From Diploptera punctata (Eukaryota; Arthropoda; Insecta; Blattodea; Blaberidae), in contig JASPKZ010008351.1 in NCBI GenBank assembly GCA_030220185.1, positions 62,001 through 126,000 of the forward strand: a stretch of DNA of 64,000 nt, in the 5' to 3' direction. Position numbers and translations under genes: made by a program. The notes beneath the pieces are model-generated. The model worked only from the letters and a program-made list of their open reading frames with translations. It was not told the DNA's origin and did no database searches. This document shows, in pieces, positions 52,142 to 62,114 of the stretch (within the stretch, counting starts at the first letter, position 1; each line of letters starts with the position of its first letter).

Positions 52142-52872
52142 AGTAACTTTTTATCATAAGTAATGAGTGATTTCCAATTTATCTACAGAATTTGGAAATC
52201 AAGAGTGGCATTTGTTAGGACTATTTAACGAATAAAATTAAGCTGTTTACTCACAAATCATTATTTAACTATAGTTATTTTAAAATATTTAATGTAAACA
52301 GTGATGTTTGAAAACAAATGAGAAACGTTTATTATGTTCCATTTGTTCATCACTGCAACCAGATCATATTATTTATTGTCAAAGGATCGCAATATTATAA
52401 GAATGCACCCTAATGGAGAAAAAATGATACACATCAAACTGTTTGTAACCATCATTATGGGTTATTAATCAATTTCTGATGTCCTATGATGTAAATATGT
52501 CAATTATATTTTTCTGGAACGTAAATACCTGGGAAATAAATAATACATTTAAGGAAGTGCAAACAGTGGTTTCTTTTTTTTTTTTTTGTGGTATAATGAA
52601 TTGCTACAAATGATTTAGCATTATATCCCGCAAGCAGTATTTGGTTACATTCGTGCACTATATATACAATCTGGCAGCCACTTGCATTATAGGATTCTTA
52701 CATCTAAAATATATATAAATTGTTATATTCAACATATTTCTTAGAGAGTCAGTTACTGCAAAATAATGCTCTGACCTATTCAGAATGTTAAAAAGGAGGA
52801 GCTTGATTTTAGTATTGATAAAATTGAGGTCAAAGATGACTGTGTTTGGTCATTAACTCCCATTTGGGGCAA
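52142..52872 (+). mobile_element. MITE-M copy
   Basis: Same landmarks as 32045 and 59335. It begins about 140 bases after the CTH-like polyadenylation signal. Confidence 0.85.
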
Positions 52873-53395
52873 AAAAAGTTTTTTAACTGATTTTTCATGT
52901 TGGCGGAAATCGAGATAAATATGACAATATACAAAATTGTAACTCATGAGCATTTCGAGTATGATTAAAATGCAATGCAATTTTGGTTCTTTGTATTCTT
53001 ACAAATAAGTGCTGAAAATTTCAGTGGAATAAGGCAAACATTGCAGTGCAAGGAACTTTTGTTAAATGGGCATGCGCTTGAAAAATACACTTTGAGAAAA
53101 AAGGCTACAAAGTTTTTCATGCTTGTGACTGCTTTAATAATATACAGTTGCATTTCAGTGTTGAAACAAATATTTATTTTGGATATTTGTGCCAAACTGT
53201 ATGGTAGAGACTCTCATTACCATTTTGGGTTTTCCTTTTGTGCTTCTCTCCAATAATACAACCGATGCCTAGTTCTGGGGGAGTTTAAAAATTGCTGCCA
53301 GGGCTTTAATAATGGCAATATAGCGATAAGTTATACATTTTCCTGAACAGGAAGCTTAGGAGAATTTTATGAGAGATAAAATACAAAATGTTTAT
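52873..53395. other. No recognised gene
   Basis: Open frames on both strands around 52965-53256 are mutual shadows with no family resemblance. Confidence 0.3.
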
Positions 53396-53439
53396 ATTTA
53401 ATTAATGTTGGGAAGTAAACATTATGAGGTATAATCATT

Positions 53440-53645
53440 AAAATTCATCGGAGAACATATTGTTTAAACAACTCACCTCATAGGATTCATGCTTCCATGA
53501 TATCGCGATTTCAAACATAGTTATGTTCATGGTCAGTCGGAGTTATGGCTGACGATGAACATGACTATGTTTGAAATCGCGATATCATGGAAGCATGAAT
53601 CCTATGAGGTGAGTTGTTTAAACAATATGTTCTCCGATGAATTTT
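53440..53645. repeat. Near-perfect palindrome, ~95-bp arms (foldback family H)
   Basis: Left arm from 'aaaattcatcggagaacata', right arm ending 'tatgttctccgatgaatttt'; inner parts 'catgatatcgcgatttcaaa' and complement. The loop is about 15 bp. The left flank 'gggaagtaaacattatgagg' is shared with the element at 47070-47300. Confidence 0.9.
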
Positions 53646-53689
53646 ACAAAATGTTTGTTTTGGTCAATTTTCACTCAAAATTCACTCAT

Positions 53690-53815
53690 GGCTACCCTTA
53701 AAATGTAACGAACCTAAAAGCTAACCTAACCTTCAATTACTCTAACCTAGGTGAATATAATGGAATGCCCTTTTGTTATTTTACGCGGTTAAATATGTAC
53801 ATTTGTTTGTGTTTT
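53690..53815 (-). repeat. TTAGG-rich dispersed repeat
   Basis: 'cctaaaagctaacctaacct' is the complement of sequence at about 1345-1385. Same element as 1306-1420. Confidence 0.55.
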
Positions 53816-53819
53816 ACTC

Positions 53820-54190
53820 GGTTAAATTCGGACATAAATATTTGTTACCGGCAGAGCTTTAGTGTTGAAACCAGTTATAATCGACAGAGATGTTGTGGCA
53901 TTGGGTTTATCGCTGGTTATTAGTGTGGTTATCACTGGTTATGACGTCAACACTCATTTGTTTCCGATCGGATAATCAAAGTAGCCATGATATGCCCGCA
54001 GAACACTCAAACAGCCAACAATACGATCCTGAAGAAAACAACAAGTCATGTATCAACTAAACTCTCCACAAACAAAAAAAATAAAGAATTAATTAAGAAA
54101 TGTATCACTATTATCTGTCCTTCGACCCCCGGCTGTACAACACACAACACATTAAATTAGGCTTTGAATATGAACTGCGGTCAGTAACAT
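53820..54190. other. No recognised feature
   Basis: Contains a doubled phrase 'tatcgctggttattagtg/tatcactggttatgacg'. No gene. Confidence 0.3.
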
Positions 54191-54194
54191 TTTA

Positions 54195-54432
54195 AATTGA
54201 TTGTGTTTCACCTTGCTCTTTATCGAATTCTCATTACCAGCTCCTGTGATAAAGAAAGTTCCTCCTTTTTAATATCCTGAACAGGTCAGACTCTCCAACA
54301 AATACATTGAATATAGCAAATGATGAACAGATTCCTTCGAACTACACATTTGATAATTGTGTGTTCAATAATTGTGTTTTTAAATAATTATTTTACTGAG
54401 TTGTTTACTAAAAAATAAATTAATACAAATAA
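54195..54432 (-). mobile_element. MITE-M fragment
   Basis: Reverse complement of the 15520-15780 part of MITE-M, including 'ttagtaaacaactcag' and 'gtagttcgaaggaat' on the minus strand. Confidence 0.75.
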
Positions 54433-54439
54433 CCTATAC

Positions 54440-54923
54440 CTAATTATTCTACCAGTTATATTATATGGATGCGAAACATGGACTCTTACTTTAAGAGAGG
54501 AAAGGAGATTACAAGTATTTGAGAATAAAGTACTTAGGAAAATTTTTGGACCAAAGAGAGATGAAGAGACAGGTGAATGGAGAAGACTACCTAACAATGA
54601 ACTACATGGTCTTTATAGGAAGCCAGATATAATAAGAACAGTTAAGTCTCGTAGACTGCGATCGGCAGGACATGTTGCACGTATGGGGAATGAAAGACTT
54701 GCATGGAGGCTTCTTGTAGGAAAACCAGAGGGAAAACGCCCAGTTGGTAGACCAAGAATGAGGTGGGAGAATAACATTAACTATGATTTGAGGGACGTAG
54801 ATTATACAGGGAATGATTGGAAGGCATTAGCCCAGGATAGGGATGGATGGAGAGCTTTTGTCCGTGTGGCCATGAACTTACGGGTTCGATAGTGCCAGTG
54901 AGTAAGTAAGTAAGTAAGTAAGT
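54440..54923 (+). mobile_element. LINE-P copy with 13-bp target duplication
   Basis: 5'-truncated insertion. 'aaataacctatac' flanks it exactly (54427-54439 and 54924-54936) and the 3' end is (GTAA)n. The duplication marks a genuine target-primed insertion, here into a MITE-M fragment. The reading frame is intact, which fits a relatively young copy. Confidence 0.95.
54443..54892 (+). CDS. LINE-P C-terminal reading frame, intact
   Basis: 149 codons without interruption: IILPVILYGCETWTLTLREE, NKVLRKIFGPKRDEETGEWR, HVARMGNERLAWRLLVGKPE, RPRMRWENNINYDLRDVDYT and DWKALAQDRDGWRAFVRVAM. It lacks the reverse transcriptase core because of the 5' truncation, so no activity is expected. Useful as the cleanest copy of this domain in the window. 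Confidence 0.88.
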   Translation: MILPVILYGCETWTLTLREERRLQVFENKVLRKIFGPKRDEETGEWRRLPNNELHGLYRKPDIIRTVKSRRLRSAGHVARMGNERLAWRLLVGKPEGKRPVGRPRMRWENNINYDLRDVDYTGNDWKALAQDRDGWRAFVRVAMNLRVR

Positions 54924-54944
54924 AAATAACCTATACGTAATGTT

Positions 54945-55205
54945 GGTTCGCTACAAATCGGAAGGTCAAGAGTTCGAGTTCCGCTATGTAAGGATTTTTA
55001 AACTGATCCAACCTTCTGGCGGCACTATGACCCTGGGGTCGACTCTGCCTCTAATGGAAATGAGTGCCAGATGCTTGTTCTGGGGGTAAAGGCGGCCTTC
55101 ACGCAAGGCTGACATCAAGTGACAATGGTTTAGAAAAGGTGAGAACCTTAAACCTCCTACTACCCCAAGGGACTCCTAAGGTATGTAGTGGGCTCGCTTA
55201 ACCTT
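54945..55205 (+). mobile_element. SINE-B copy, diverged
   Basis: Degenerate head (only 'ctacaaatcgg..ggtcaagagttcgag'), then 'aggatttttaaactgatcca' to 'gtatgtagtgggctcgctt'. Confidence 0.8.
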
Positions 55206-55271
55206 AAAGTATTCTGACATTAATTTTATTTAAAATGAAGGTTCTGGAAACCATCACAAGTGAAATAGATA

Positions 55272-55756
55272 ACTAACTACACTGGCACTATCGAACCTGT
55301 AGGTTCATGGCCGAGCGAACAGAAGCTCTTCCATAATCTCCACCATTCTGAGTGTATTGTTTTTTCCCAATCATTCCCTGTATAAATCTACTTCCCTCAA
55401 ATCATAGTTAATGTTATTCTCCCACCTCATTCTAGGTCTACCAACCGGGCGTTTTCCCTCTGGTTTTACTACACGAAGCTTCCACGCATGGACTTTCATT
55501 CCTCATTTGTGCCAACATGTTCTGCACCATCACAGTCTACGAGACTTAACTGTTCTTATTATATCTGAAAGTCTGTATAGAGGACCATGTAAATCATCGG
55601 TATGGAATCTTCTCCATTCACCTCTGTTGAATCAAGCTTTGGTTCAAAAAATTTTCCTGTAAGACGTTTATTCTCAAATAATCATAATCTCCTTTCCTCC
55701 CTTAAAGTAAAAGTCCATGTTTCACATCCATAAATATAACTGGTAGAATAATAATG
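55272..55756 (-). mobile_element. LINE-P copy with clustered indels
   Basis: From the 3' terminus to the 'YGCETW' region on the minus strand. Unlike other copies it carries many one- and two-base insertions relative to its relatives, spread over about 55310-55690, which destroy every frame. Confidence 0.88.
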
Positions 55757-55997
55757 ACGTATGGGGAATGAAAGACTTGCATGGAAGCTTTTTGTAGGAA
55801 AGCCAGAGGGAAAATGCCCAGTTGGTAGACCAAGAATGAGGTGGGAGAATAACATTTTAAACATTAATATGATTTGAGGGAAGTAGATTATACAGGGAAT
55901 GATTGGAAAGCATTAGCTCAGGATAGGGATGTATGGAGAGCTTATGCCCGCGCGGCCATGAACCTACGGGTTCGATAGTGCCAGTGAGTAAGTAAGA
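55757..55997 (+). mobile_element. LINE-P copy, head-to-head with the previous one
   Basis: Plus-strand copy of the last 240 bases of LINE-P, ending 'gatagtgccagtgagtaagt'. Its 5' end joins the 5' end of the minus copy directly. Confidence 0.9.
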
Positions 55998-55999
55998 AT

Positions 56000-56062
56000 G
56001 ATAGTGACAATGGTTCAGAAAAATTGAGAGCCTTAAACCTCCTACCATATGGTAAAACATTT
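56000..56062 (+). mobile_element. SINE-B short fragment
   Basis: 'gacaatggttcagaaaaatt' and 'gagccttaaacctcctacca' match the 3' part of the SINE-B copy at 54945. Confidence 0.6.
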
Positions 56063-56305
56063 TAATAGGATTAAATGGTTTGTACTATTTTTTTTTACAA
56101 TTATTGACCTTGAAAGATGTTTTCCAAGTGAATAATACTTTTTTGGTCGATGTGACTAATTTCTTATACTTACTAATATTGTTGTTACTGGAAGTAAGTC
56201 AACGTTCCCACATCTAACCTGGTTGCTATGCAAACAAAAGAAATCACAATGCTGATATTGACTCAAAAAGCACACGTGCAGTAAGTAAAATAATAGTAGC
56301 AATAT

Positions 56306-57471
56306 TTATTTTGATATATTGAATGTGATAGTACAATTATTGAATGCTATTGGACGAACACTGTCCATTTTCTTCAAGGTCAATGTTGTCATATTTGTTT
56401 CTCCGCTAGTAGACGGCTCTGCTTCAATCTTGCTTCCACAATGTAAAATTTTATCTGCTGTATTAATCTTATTTTGAAGAGAATTTTCTACATAACCTTC
56501 TGCCACTTGTGAAGATTTTCACCCACCGTGTCGTTTTAGAGACAAAATATCGGCACCTGTATCTGCATACAAAGTAGCAGATGTTCTCCTGAACGCATGG
56601 CCCGTGAAAGAACTAGCATTTTCTAGTTTTAGATAATGTGCAATTTTTGAAGGAACTCCACCCATAGTATTAATTCAGACAGGCTGACCAATGCACTTCT
56701 CATTGCAAAATGTCAAAAAAATTGTCTGCGCCTACACTCTTTTGGCCTCAAAGCTACATATTTACTTACAATTCCTAAAAATTCAACTTTTGCATTAACC
56801 TTTTCAGTAACTGTAAAACATCTACTAATGTTCGTCTTGCTATTTGCGATATTAATAATTATAACTGCACCCCTGTCCTCGACATCGTCAATCATCTTTT
56901 TAACTAATTCTTCTCTCCGACAGGTCCCAACAATTCCAAAAATCATTACTACCTTCATCATTAAGAACACATCATCAGGAGCTTCATTTAAAAACATAAT
57001 AATTTCTTCCCTGCTAATAACACTAGACTTTTTCGGTCGATGACAAATGTTCTTCTTTTTCAAAAAAGCAATTAATTTACAAAATGAGGAAATGTCAATA
57101 CCATCATTTAATTAAGTTATGTAGATAGGAAATAACACTATGAGGTTCTTTAATATTGTTTATTTTTTATTATTTCACTCACCTCATATGAGTGAAATAA
57201 TAAAAAATAAACCATCATTTAACTTTATATTAGCTTTGAGCATTGAGTACTCTGACCATAAACTTCCTGCAGACTTTAATTTCTCATTCCTCAGAACAAA
57301 ATATGCCAACAAATTCTTCTCGTTAATCTGCATGCCATTTGCGTTTAACCATTTCTTGAATGTTTTGTACACTAACTCGTACCTTTCTTCAGACTTTTCC
57401 GGAATTAATGCAGAACATCCCACTCTCCAGACTTCTTCAATTTCTCTATCATCTACCATGACTCCTTCCAT
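56306..57471 (-). pseudogene. Crypton-type tyrosine recombinase
   Basis: Starts at 57471 (MEGVMVDDREIEEVWRVGCS) with an N-terminal core-binding domain: IPEKSEERYELVYKTFKKWL and LWSEYSMLKANIKLND. After the hairpin insertion it continues ISREEIIMFLNEAPDDVFLM and the first catalytic Arg in GTCRREEL, then NSKT. A frameshift leads to NEKCIGQPV, a stop, INTMGGVPSKIAHYLKLENA, FTGHAFRRTSATLYADTGAD (HxxR), RHGG with the Trp codon turned into a stop, and the nucleophile Tyr in AEGYVENS. R, K-region, H, R, H and Y are all recognisable, as in insect Crypton recombinases. One insertion, one frameshift and two stops make it dead. Confidence 0.88.
57112..57211. mobile_element. 100-bp hairpin insertion with 11-bp target duplication
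   Basis: 'ccatcatttaa' is present at 57101-57111 and 57212-57222, and the recombinase frame is continuous without the insert. The insert holds a perfect palindrome: 'tttattttttattatttcac' facing its complement, with centre 'tcacctcatatga'. No coding capacity. Confidence 0.85.
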
Positions 57472-57684
57472 ATTAAAATTATCAAACCGTTTCTAATCAC
57501 GATACTACATATAAAAATGTCTCCACAGCCAACAATTCTTGCTTATAATAAAACAAATGAAAAGCTACATAGCAACGATCAGCAAATGTTTCTTTCTCAT
57601 AGAAGTCATTTACATTCAACCAATATTTTAATTCATTTATTACTGTATTTAATAAAAATTAGTAACATCGACCAAAAAATAGTA

Positions 57685-57782
57685 TGCAATACACATGAGG
57701 TAAGCATGTAACAGATCCCGAAAATTAAAATTAAAAAACTTTTTCTCGATCAGTAACAAGTGCTTACCTCACTTGTATCGCA
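57685..57782. repeat. Inverted repeat with 'tgaggtaagca' arms
   Basis: 'atgaggtaagca' at about 57694 faces 'tgcttacctca' at about 57763, extended imperfectly by 'gcaatacac' and 'gtatcgc' (about 20 bp arms). It begins next to the right terminus of the Crypton-like element. Confidence 0.6.
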
Positions 57783-57784
57783 AT

Positions 57785-58680
57785 GTACTTGTACTGACTC
57801 GCTTTATTTCTTTATTTATATATTTATTATTACGAAAGGGAGTAGCGTGCCGAGGAAATTATAGGAAGTGTGAACAGGACTTCTAGAAAGAATTTACACA
57901 CTTTTTACGATATAAAAAAAGTCATTGACACGGTTTACCAAACACTTTAATATATCTAAGAGAACATATTATCAGTAGGTTACGTTTGAAAATTACTTAA
58001 GATAGAACTTGGAAGCACCATTTAGTAATAGGTTCATATTTACTTATAGGAGATTATACTTCGATTTTGGAATTCCCGAGAGAATTGAAAATACTCTAAT
58101 ACAAAACTCTACTTACATAATTATGAAATGGGCCCAGCAGGGCACTGAAATGTCGCCAGGGCGCTGCCCCGGGATCTCACTCGTCCGTTGGTGCCGCAGA
58201 GACTCTCCACAGACTGATCTCCCTCTTTGACTCCCCCAGTTTATATATTTCTAGTTTTTTTGTTATTATCTAAAATATTTTCCCATCTCCCTCTACCCTC
58301 TAGTAACGTTGGTTATTTTAAAAAATCCCTTGTCTCATAAAAATACCTGAGAAATGTTCTTTCACAACCCCTCACCCTACAGTGTATTTTTCATTAGTGT
58401 TGATCTTATATTAACATAACTTTTCTTTCAAGGGTTTGTTTTAAAATACCTCTTGTCTCCCAAAAACATCCTCCAAAGTCCTTCAGCATATTTTTCTGTT
58501 TGTTATTATTTCCCATTCTATTATGGGACTCAAATAATTATTACCTTTGTCTCGTTATAACAGTACTATAGTGTAAGAGCGGCAGGAGGAGAGTGTGAAA
58601 ATAACTAAGAGAATCTATCGATTTAGATTTAATTGAAAACTTTTCTGATTATAAAATTAATAATAGTGATGCAAGTTTTT
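57785..58680. other. No recognised gene; GC-rich patch
   Basis: A GC-rich stretch at about 58130-58235 is out of character with the surroundings but has no recognised coding or RNA content. The remainder is plain. Confidence 0.3.
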
Positions 58681-58682
58681 TG

Positions 58683-58918
58683 CATGGGGAATGAAAGGTG
58701 TGCATGGAAGCTTCTTGTAGGAATCCCGAGGGAAAACGCCCAGTTGGTAGACCTAGAATGAGGTGGGAGAATAACATTAACCGTGATTTGAGGGAAGTAA
58801 ATTATACAGGGGATGATTGGAAAACATTAGCTCAGGATAGGGATGTTTGGAGAGCCTATGTCTGCGCAGCCATTAACCTACGGTTTTGATAGTGCCATTG
58901 AGTTAGTTAGTTAGTTAG
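58683..58918 (+). mobile_element. LINE-P copy with target duplication
   Basis: Short 5'-truncated copy with tail (GTTA)n. 'gatgcaagtttttt' precedes it (about 58669) and is repeated after the tail at about 58918. Encodes RPRMRWENNINRDLREVNYT in frame. Confidence 0.88.
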
Positions 58919-58933
58919 ATGCAAGTTTTTTTT

Positions 58934-59290
58934 CATGGGGAATGAAAGACGTGCATGGAAGCTTCTGGAAGGAATACCAGAAGGAAAACGCCCAGTTGGT
59001 AGTTAAGTAGAACAGTTAAGTCTCGTAGACTGCAATGGGCAGGACATGTTACACGTATGGGGAATGAAAGATGTGCATGAAAGCTTCTTGTAGGAAAACC
59101 AGAGGGAAAACGCTCAGTTGGTAGACCAAGAAAGAGGTGGGAGAATAACATTAATTATGATTTGAGGGTAGTAGATTATACAGGAAATGATTGGGCAGCA
59201 TTAGCTCAGGAAAGGTATGTATGGAGAGCTTATGTCCGTGTGGCCATGAACTTACGAGTTTGATAGTGCCAGTGAGTAAATAAGTAATAA
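58934..59290 (+). mobile_element. LINE-P copies, rearranged
   Basis: Begins 'tcatggggaatgaaagacgt', jumps back at about 59005 ('agttaagtctcgtagactgc') to repeat the same domain, and ends at the family 3' terminus. Either two overlapping insertions or one rearranged copy. Confidence 0.8.
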
Positions 59291-59334
59291 AGTAGTGTAT
59301 ATATTAAGTTATGTAGATAGTGTATATATCTCAA

Positions 59335-60285
59335 AACAGCCAATTTTGGACTTAGTGACTTCTGCTTGAATGCTGACGATATATAAATATTTTAAAATAA
59401 CTATATTTAAATAATGATTTGTGAGTAAACAGCTTAATTTTATTCATTAAATAGTCCTAACAAATGCCACTCTTGATTACCAAATTATGATAAGTAATGC
59501 CACGAGTGATTTCCAAATTATCGATAAATTCACGACTTACGAAGTGAGGAGTGAATTTATTTAGAGAATTTGGAAATCAAGAGTGGCATTTGTTAGGACT
59601 ATTTAACGAATAAAATTAAGCTGTCTACTCACAAATCATTATTTAACTATAGTTATTTTAAAATATTTAATGTAAACGGCGATGTTTGAAAACAAATGAG
59701 AAACGATAGGTACGCTTCATCTGCTTCTTTTGTTTATCACTGCAACCAAATCAAACTATTTATTGCCAAAGGAACGCAATATTGTAAGAATGCTCTCTAG
59801 TGGAGAAAAAATGAAACATCAAACTCTATATTAATTCATTTCTGATGTCGTATGATGTAAATATGACAATTATATTTTTCTGGATTATTACTTGGGAAAA
59901 AATACATTTTTCTTTTTTTGGTGGTATAATCAATTGCTACAAATGTTTTTATATTAACTCCTGCAAGCACTATGTGTTGACATCCATGCACTATATATAC
60001 AATCTGGTAGCCGTATTTCTTACGGGGTCTGTCACTGGAAAATATTGGTCAGACCTGTTCAGAATATTAAAAAGGAGGAGCTTTCTTTAATATGGTAAAT
60101 TTAATATAGATAAATATTTGGTGAAACACGACTGTGATTGGTTGTAAAACAGAAATCATTGAAACGTGATTGGTCATTGACTCCCATTTGGGGCATGAGT
60201 TAAATAGTCTAGATAAATTCACTCCTCACTTCGTGAGTCGTGAATTATCGATAATTTGGAAATCACTCGTGACATTACTTATAAC
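59335..60285 (+). mobile_element. MITE-M copy with long terminal inverted repeats
   Basis: Between about 59485 and 60285 the ends are inverted repeats of about 75 bp: 'gccacgagtgatttccaaat' at the left, 'atttggaaatcactcgtgac' at the right. Before it, 59370-59480 is a reversed MITE-M left end, so two copies are fused. This is the copy that best shows the family termini. Confidence 0.85.
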
Positions 60286-60354
60286 AAAGACCTTCAGCAT
60301 AATGTATGGAAAAAATTAAAATTATTTTGTGGAACAAGAATATATATTTTTTAT

Positions 60355-60480
60355 TCAATGCCACCAGATTGTTGTTTCAACATTCTGGTATTCTCTCCAG
60401 GCATGGCATTATTGTAACTCGCTACTGAAGTTTGGGTGCCTGGAAGGTTGAGTTACGCTGCCCCAGAACAAGAATATAGT
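60355..60480 (+). repeat. Dispersed repeat shared with 51598-51775
   Basis: 'ctctccaggcatggcattat' and 'gcctggaaggttgagttacg' correspond to the complement of the intron 6 copy. Confidence 0.55.
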
Positions 60481-60482
60481 AA

Positions 60483-60655
60483 AGTGGAAACAGAAGAACA
60501 GGCAGGTTTCAGAAAAGGCCAATCCACTATTGATCACATATTTAGTTTAAAACAAATAATTGAGAAAAATTTCATCTTCTAACAACCAATTCACCTACTA
60601 TTTACTGATTTTTCTGAAAGCTTATGAGTCTTATGACAATGTTCCTCTGATTAAT
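60483..60655 (+). pseudogene. LINE reverse transcriptase fragment
   Basis: Plus strand: EEQAGFRKGQSTIDHIFSLK, QIIEKN, then a decayed 'PIHLLFTDF' and 'YDNVPL' (motif A region). 'QAGFR.GRST.D.IF' is diagnostic for non-LTR reverse transcriptase. Family differs from LINE-P (FRRNRSTTDQIF). Confidence 0.8.
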
Positions 60656-61179
60656 TTACAAATTAACAATAAATAAAAACATCCTAGCAATAAAAAGCTA
60701 TATGATGATTAGGTATGCTCACCAGATATGGTGGATACCCAGAGCAGACCATAACTATACCGTATTCGGCCTTGGTTTATGTGTAAACAAAGTCACAAAA
60801 GGTATCCTTCCGCAGGCATCTGTGATTGTACTATTTTACGTGCCATCTGTGAAAAATCATGAAGTTTTATGAGGTGAGATGAAAAAATAGTTTCAGATGC
60901 ATTTATATAAATTGTAAATACCTCATTTTTATTGAAATTATTGTATGTCTGAAGCCAAAAGTCTACCAAGAAAAAACTATCTGTGATATAAGCAAAAAAA
61001 AAAAATGACTATGTAAGATTTTTCTTTAGTGTGAGTCAAAAGAAAAAATCAAGTTTCTTCTTGTTATAGTTTGTTCACTACAGCTCCAAGGAACTACATC
61101 ACTTAGTTCAGCATAAAAGCTATGATGTCAGTTTTTCCATCTATTACATTACACTAAAAGCTCCTTATTCGCAGGGGAT
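60656..61179. other. No recognised gene
   Basis: Includes 'ttttatgaggtgagatga' at about 60868, the same motif as the hairpin elements, without a visible partner arm. Confidence 0.3.
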
Positions 61180-61690
61180 ATGTTCTGCAATTATGGAATG
61201 GTAATTTGTATATTCCAAGTACGCCAAAGGAAAATGGAGAGGAAAATCTTAGGCATAACTCTGAAGGACAGAATCTCGAATACAACACTTCAAGCGATAT
61301 CCTCAACAACTGATCCCGCACAACAATCCATCAGGAAAAAATGGAAGTGGGGAGGCCACATCACAAGAATACAGGACGACAGGTGGACAATAAAAACAAC
61401 CATGTGGGACTCGTACACAGGCAAGAGACAGTGCGGAAGACCAAGACGACGATGGGCTGGCCTCTTCAAAGAACGAGCTGGTGTTTCATGGTCCCGAGTC
61501 TCCAGAGGCAGGAAAAGATGGAGAACGATGGAGACCAACTGTGTATTAACTAATCACAGAACAGACAGTGTATACAAACCAAGTGCTACATCCAAGTCAA
61601 TTTCTCACCATGGAGTAGCTCACCGGGTGACACTCTCAAATAGAGCTTAACCCCTGTACAGGGAGGCCTTTGCCCTAAAGGGACATATCA
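61180..61690 (+). pseudogene. LINE C-terminal region, open frame
   Basis: 156 codons with RQRKMERKILGITLKDRISN, KWKWGGHITRIQDDRWTIKT, GKRQCGRPRRRWAGLFKERA and W.RVSRGRKRW. This is the usual end of a LINE polyprotein ('QRKMER.MLGI.L.DR', 'KW.WAGH..R..D.RW', 'GRP..RW.D', 'A.DR..W'). The following 'cctgtacagggaggcctttg' is like the 3' end sequence of such LINEs. Frame intact here but 5' deleted. Confidence 0.85.
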
Positions 61691-61789
61691 GGCTTTATTT
61701 ATTTTATTTTAATTTGTATGGGTATAAAGGGGATACGTTACAAGGTTCCCAAATAAAATAAAAATTAACAAAATAAAATCAATTAATGA

Positions 61790-62114
61790 GAGATTTTGAA
61801 CAATTTCTATTAATTATTACTATCAGGCTTAGGCAAGTGCTTAAAAAAGTTTTTTTTTTTTTTTTTTCTGTTTGGGCGCTTTTAAAAAAGTCTTTCAGTT
61901 CAGATTGAGACGTCAGCTGTGCATGCAGGAAAAGAGACTTCCTTATTTTGTCTTTGGATTTCATGATGAATCATACAGTTGATTCATTAACATCGGAACA
62001 GCGTGATATAGATGCAAACGACTCGCCAACATCTAAATGGTCAAGCATTTCTGTTTAAGCAGCAACACTATTTTTTTCCACTTCAGAACTAATTTTTTTT
62101 ATTTTACTCGACAT
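61790..62114 (-). pseudogene. pogo/Tigger-type N-terminal helix-turn-helix remnant
   Basis: From an ATG at 62114: MSSKIKKISSEVEKNSVAA, stop, TEMLDHLDVGESFASISRCS, DVNESTV, stop, FIMKSKDKIRKS. This matches the CENP-B-type DNA-binding N-terminus of Tigger transposases ('LD.L.RLEAGE....I......ES TV..I.K..DKI'). An A-run on this strand (61852-61868) interrupts it and no DDE domain follows. Confidence 0.65.

Larger units (their letters stand above)
56136..57683 (-). mobile_element. Tyrosine-recombinase (Crypton-like) element with inverted termini
   Basis: The minus strand carries a broken tyrosine recombinase gene (57471 to about 56306). Inverted repeats of about 33 bp frame it: 'ttttttggtcgatgtgacta' at 56143 and its near complement 'tagtaacatcgaccaaaaaa' at 57660. 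No target duplication is obvious. Cryptons normally lack terminal inverted repeats, so the structure is unusual. A 100-bp hairpin insertion splits the gene. Confidence 0.7.

Noticed and set aside
61852..61868. A-run as evidence of a processed pseudogene
   Set aside because: It sits inside a Tigger-like coding remnant, not at its 3' end, so it is more likely an expansion of a short homopolymer.
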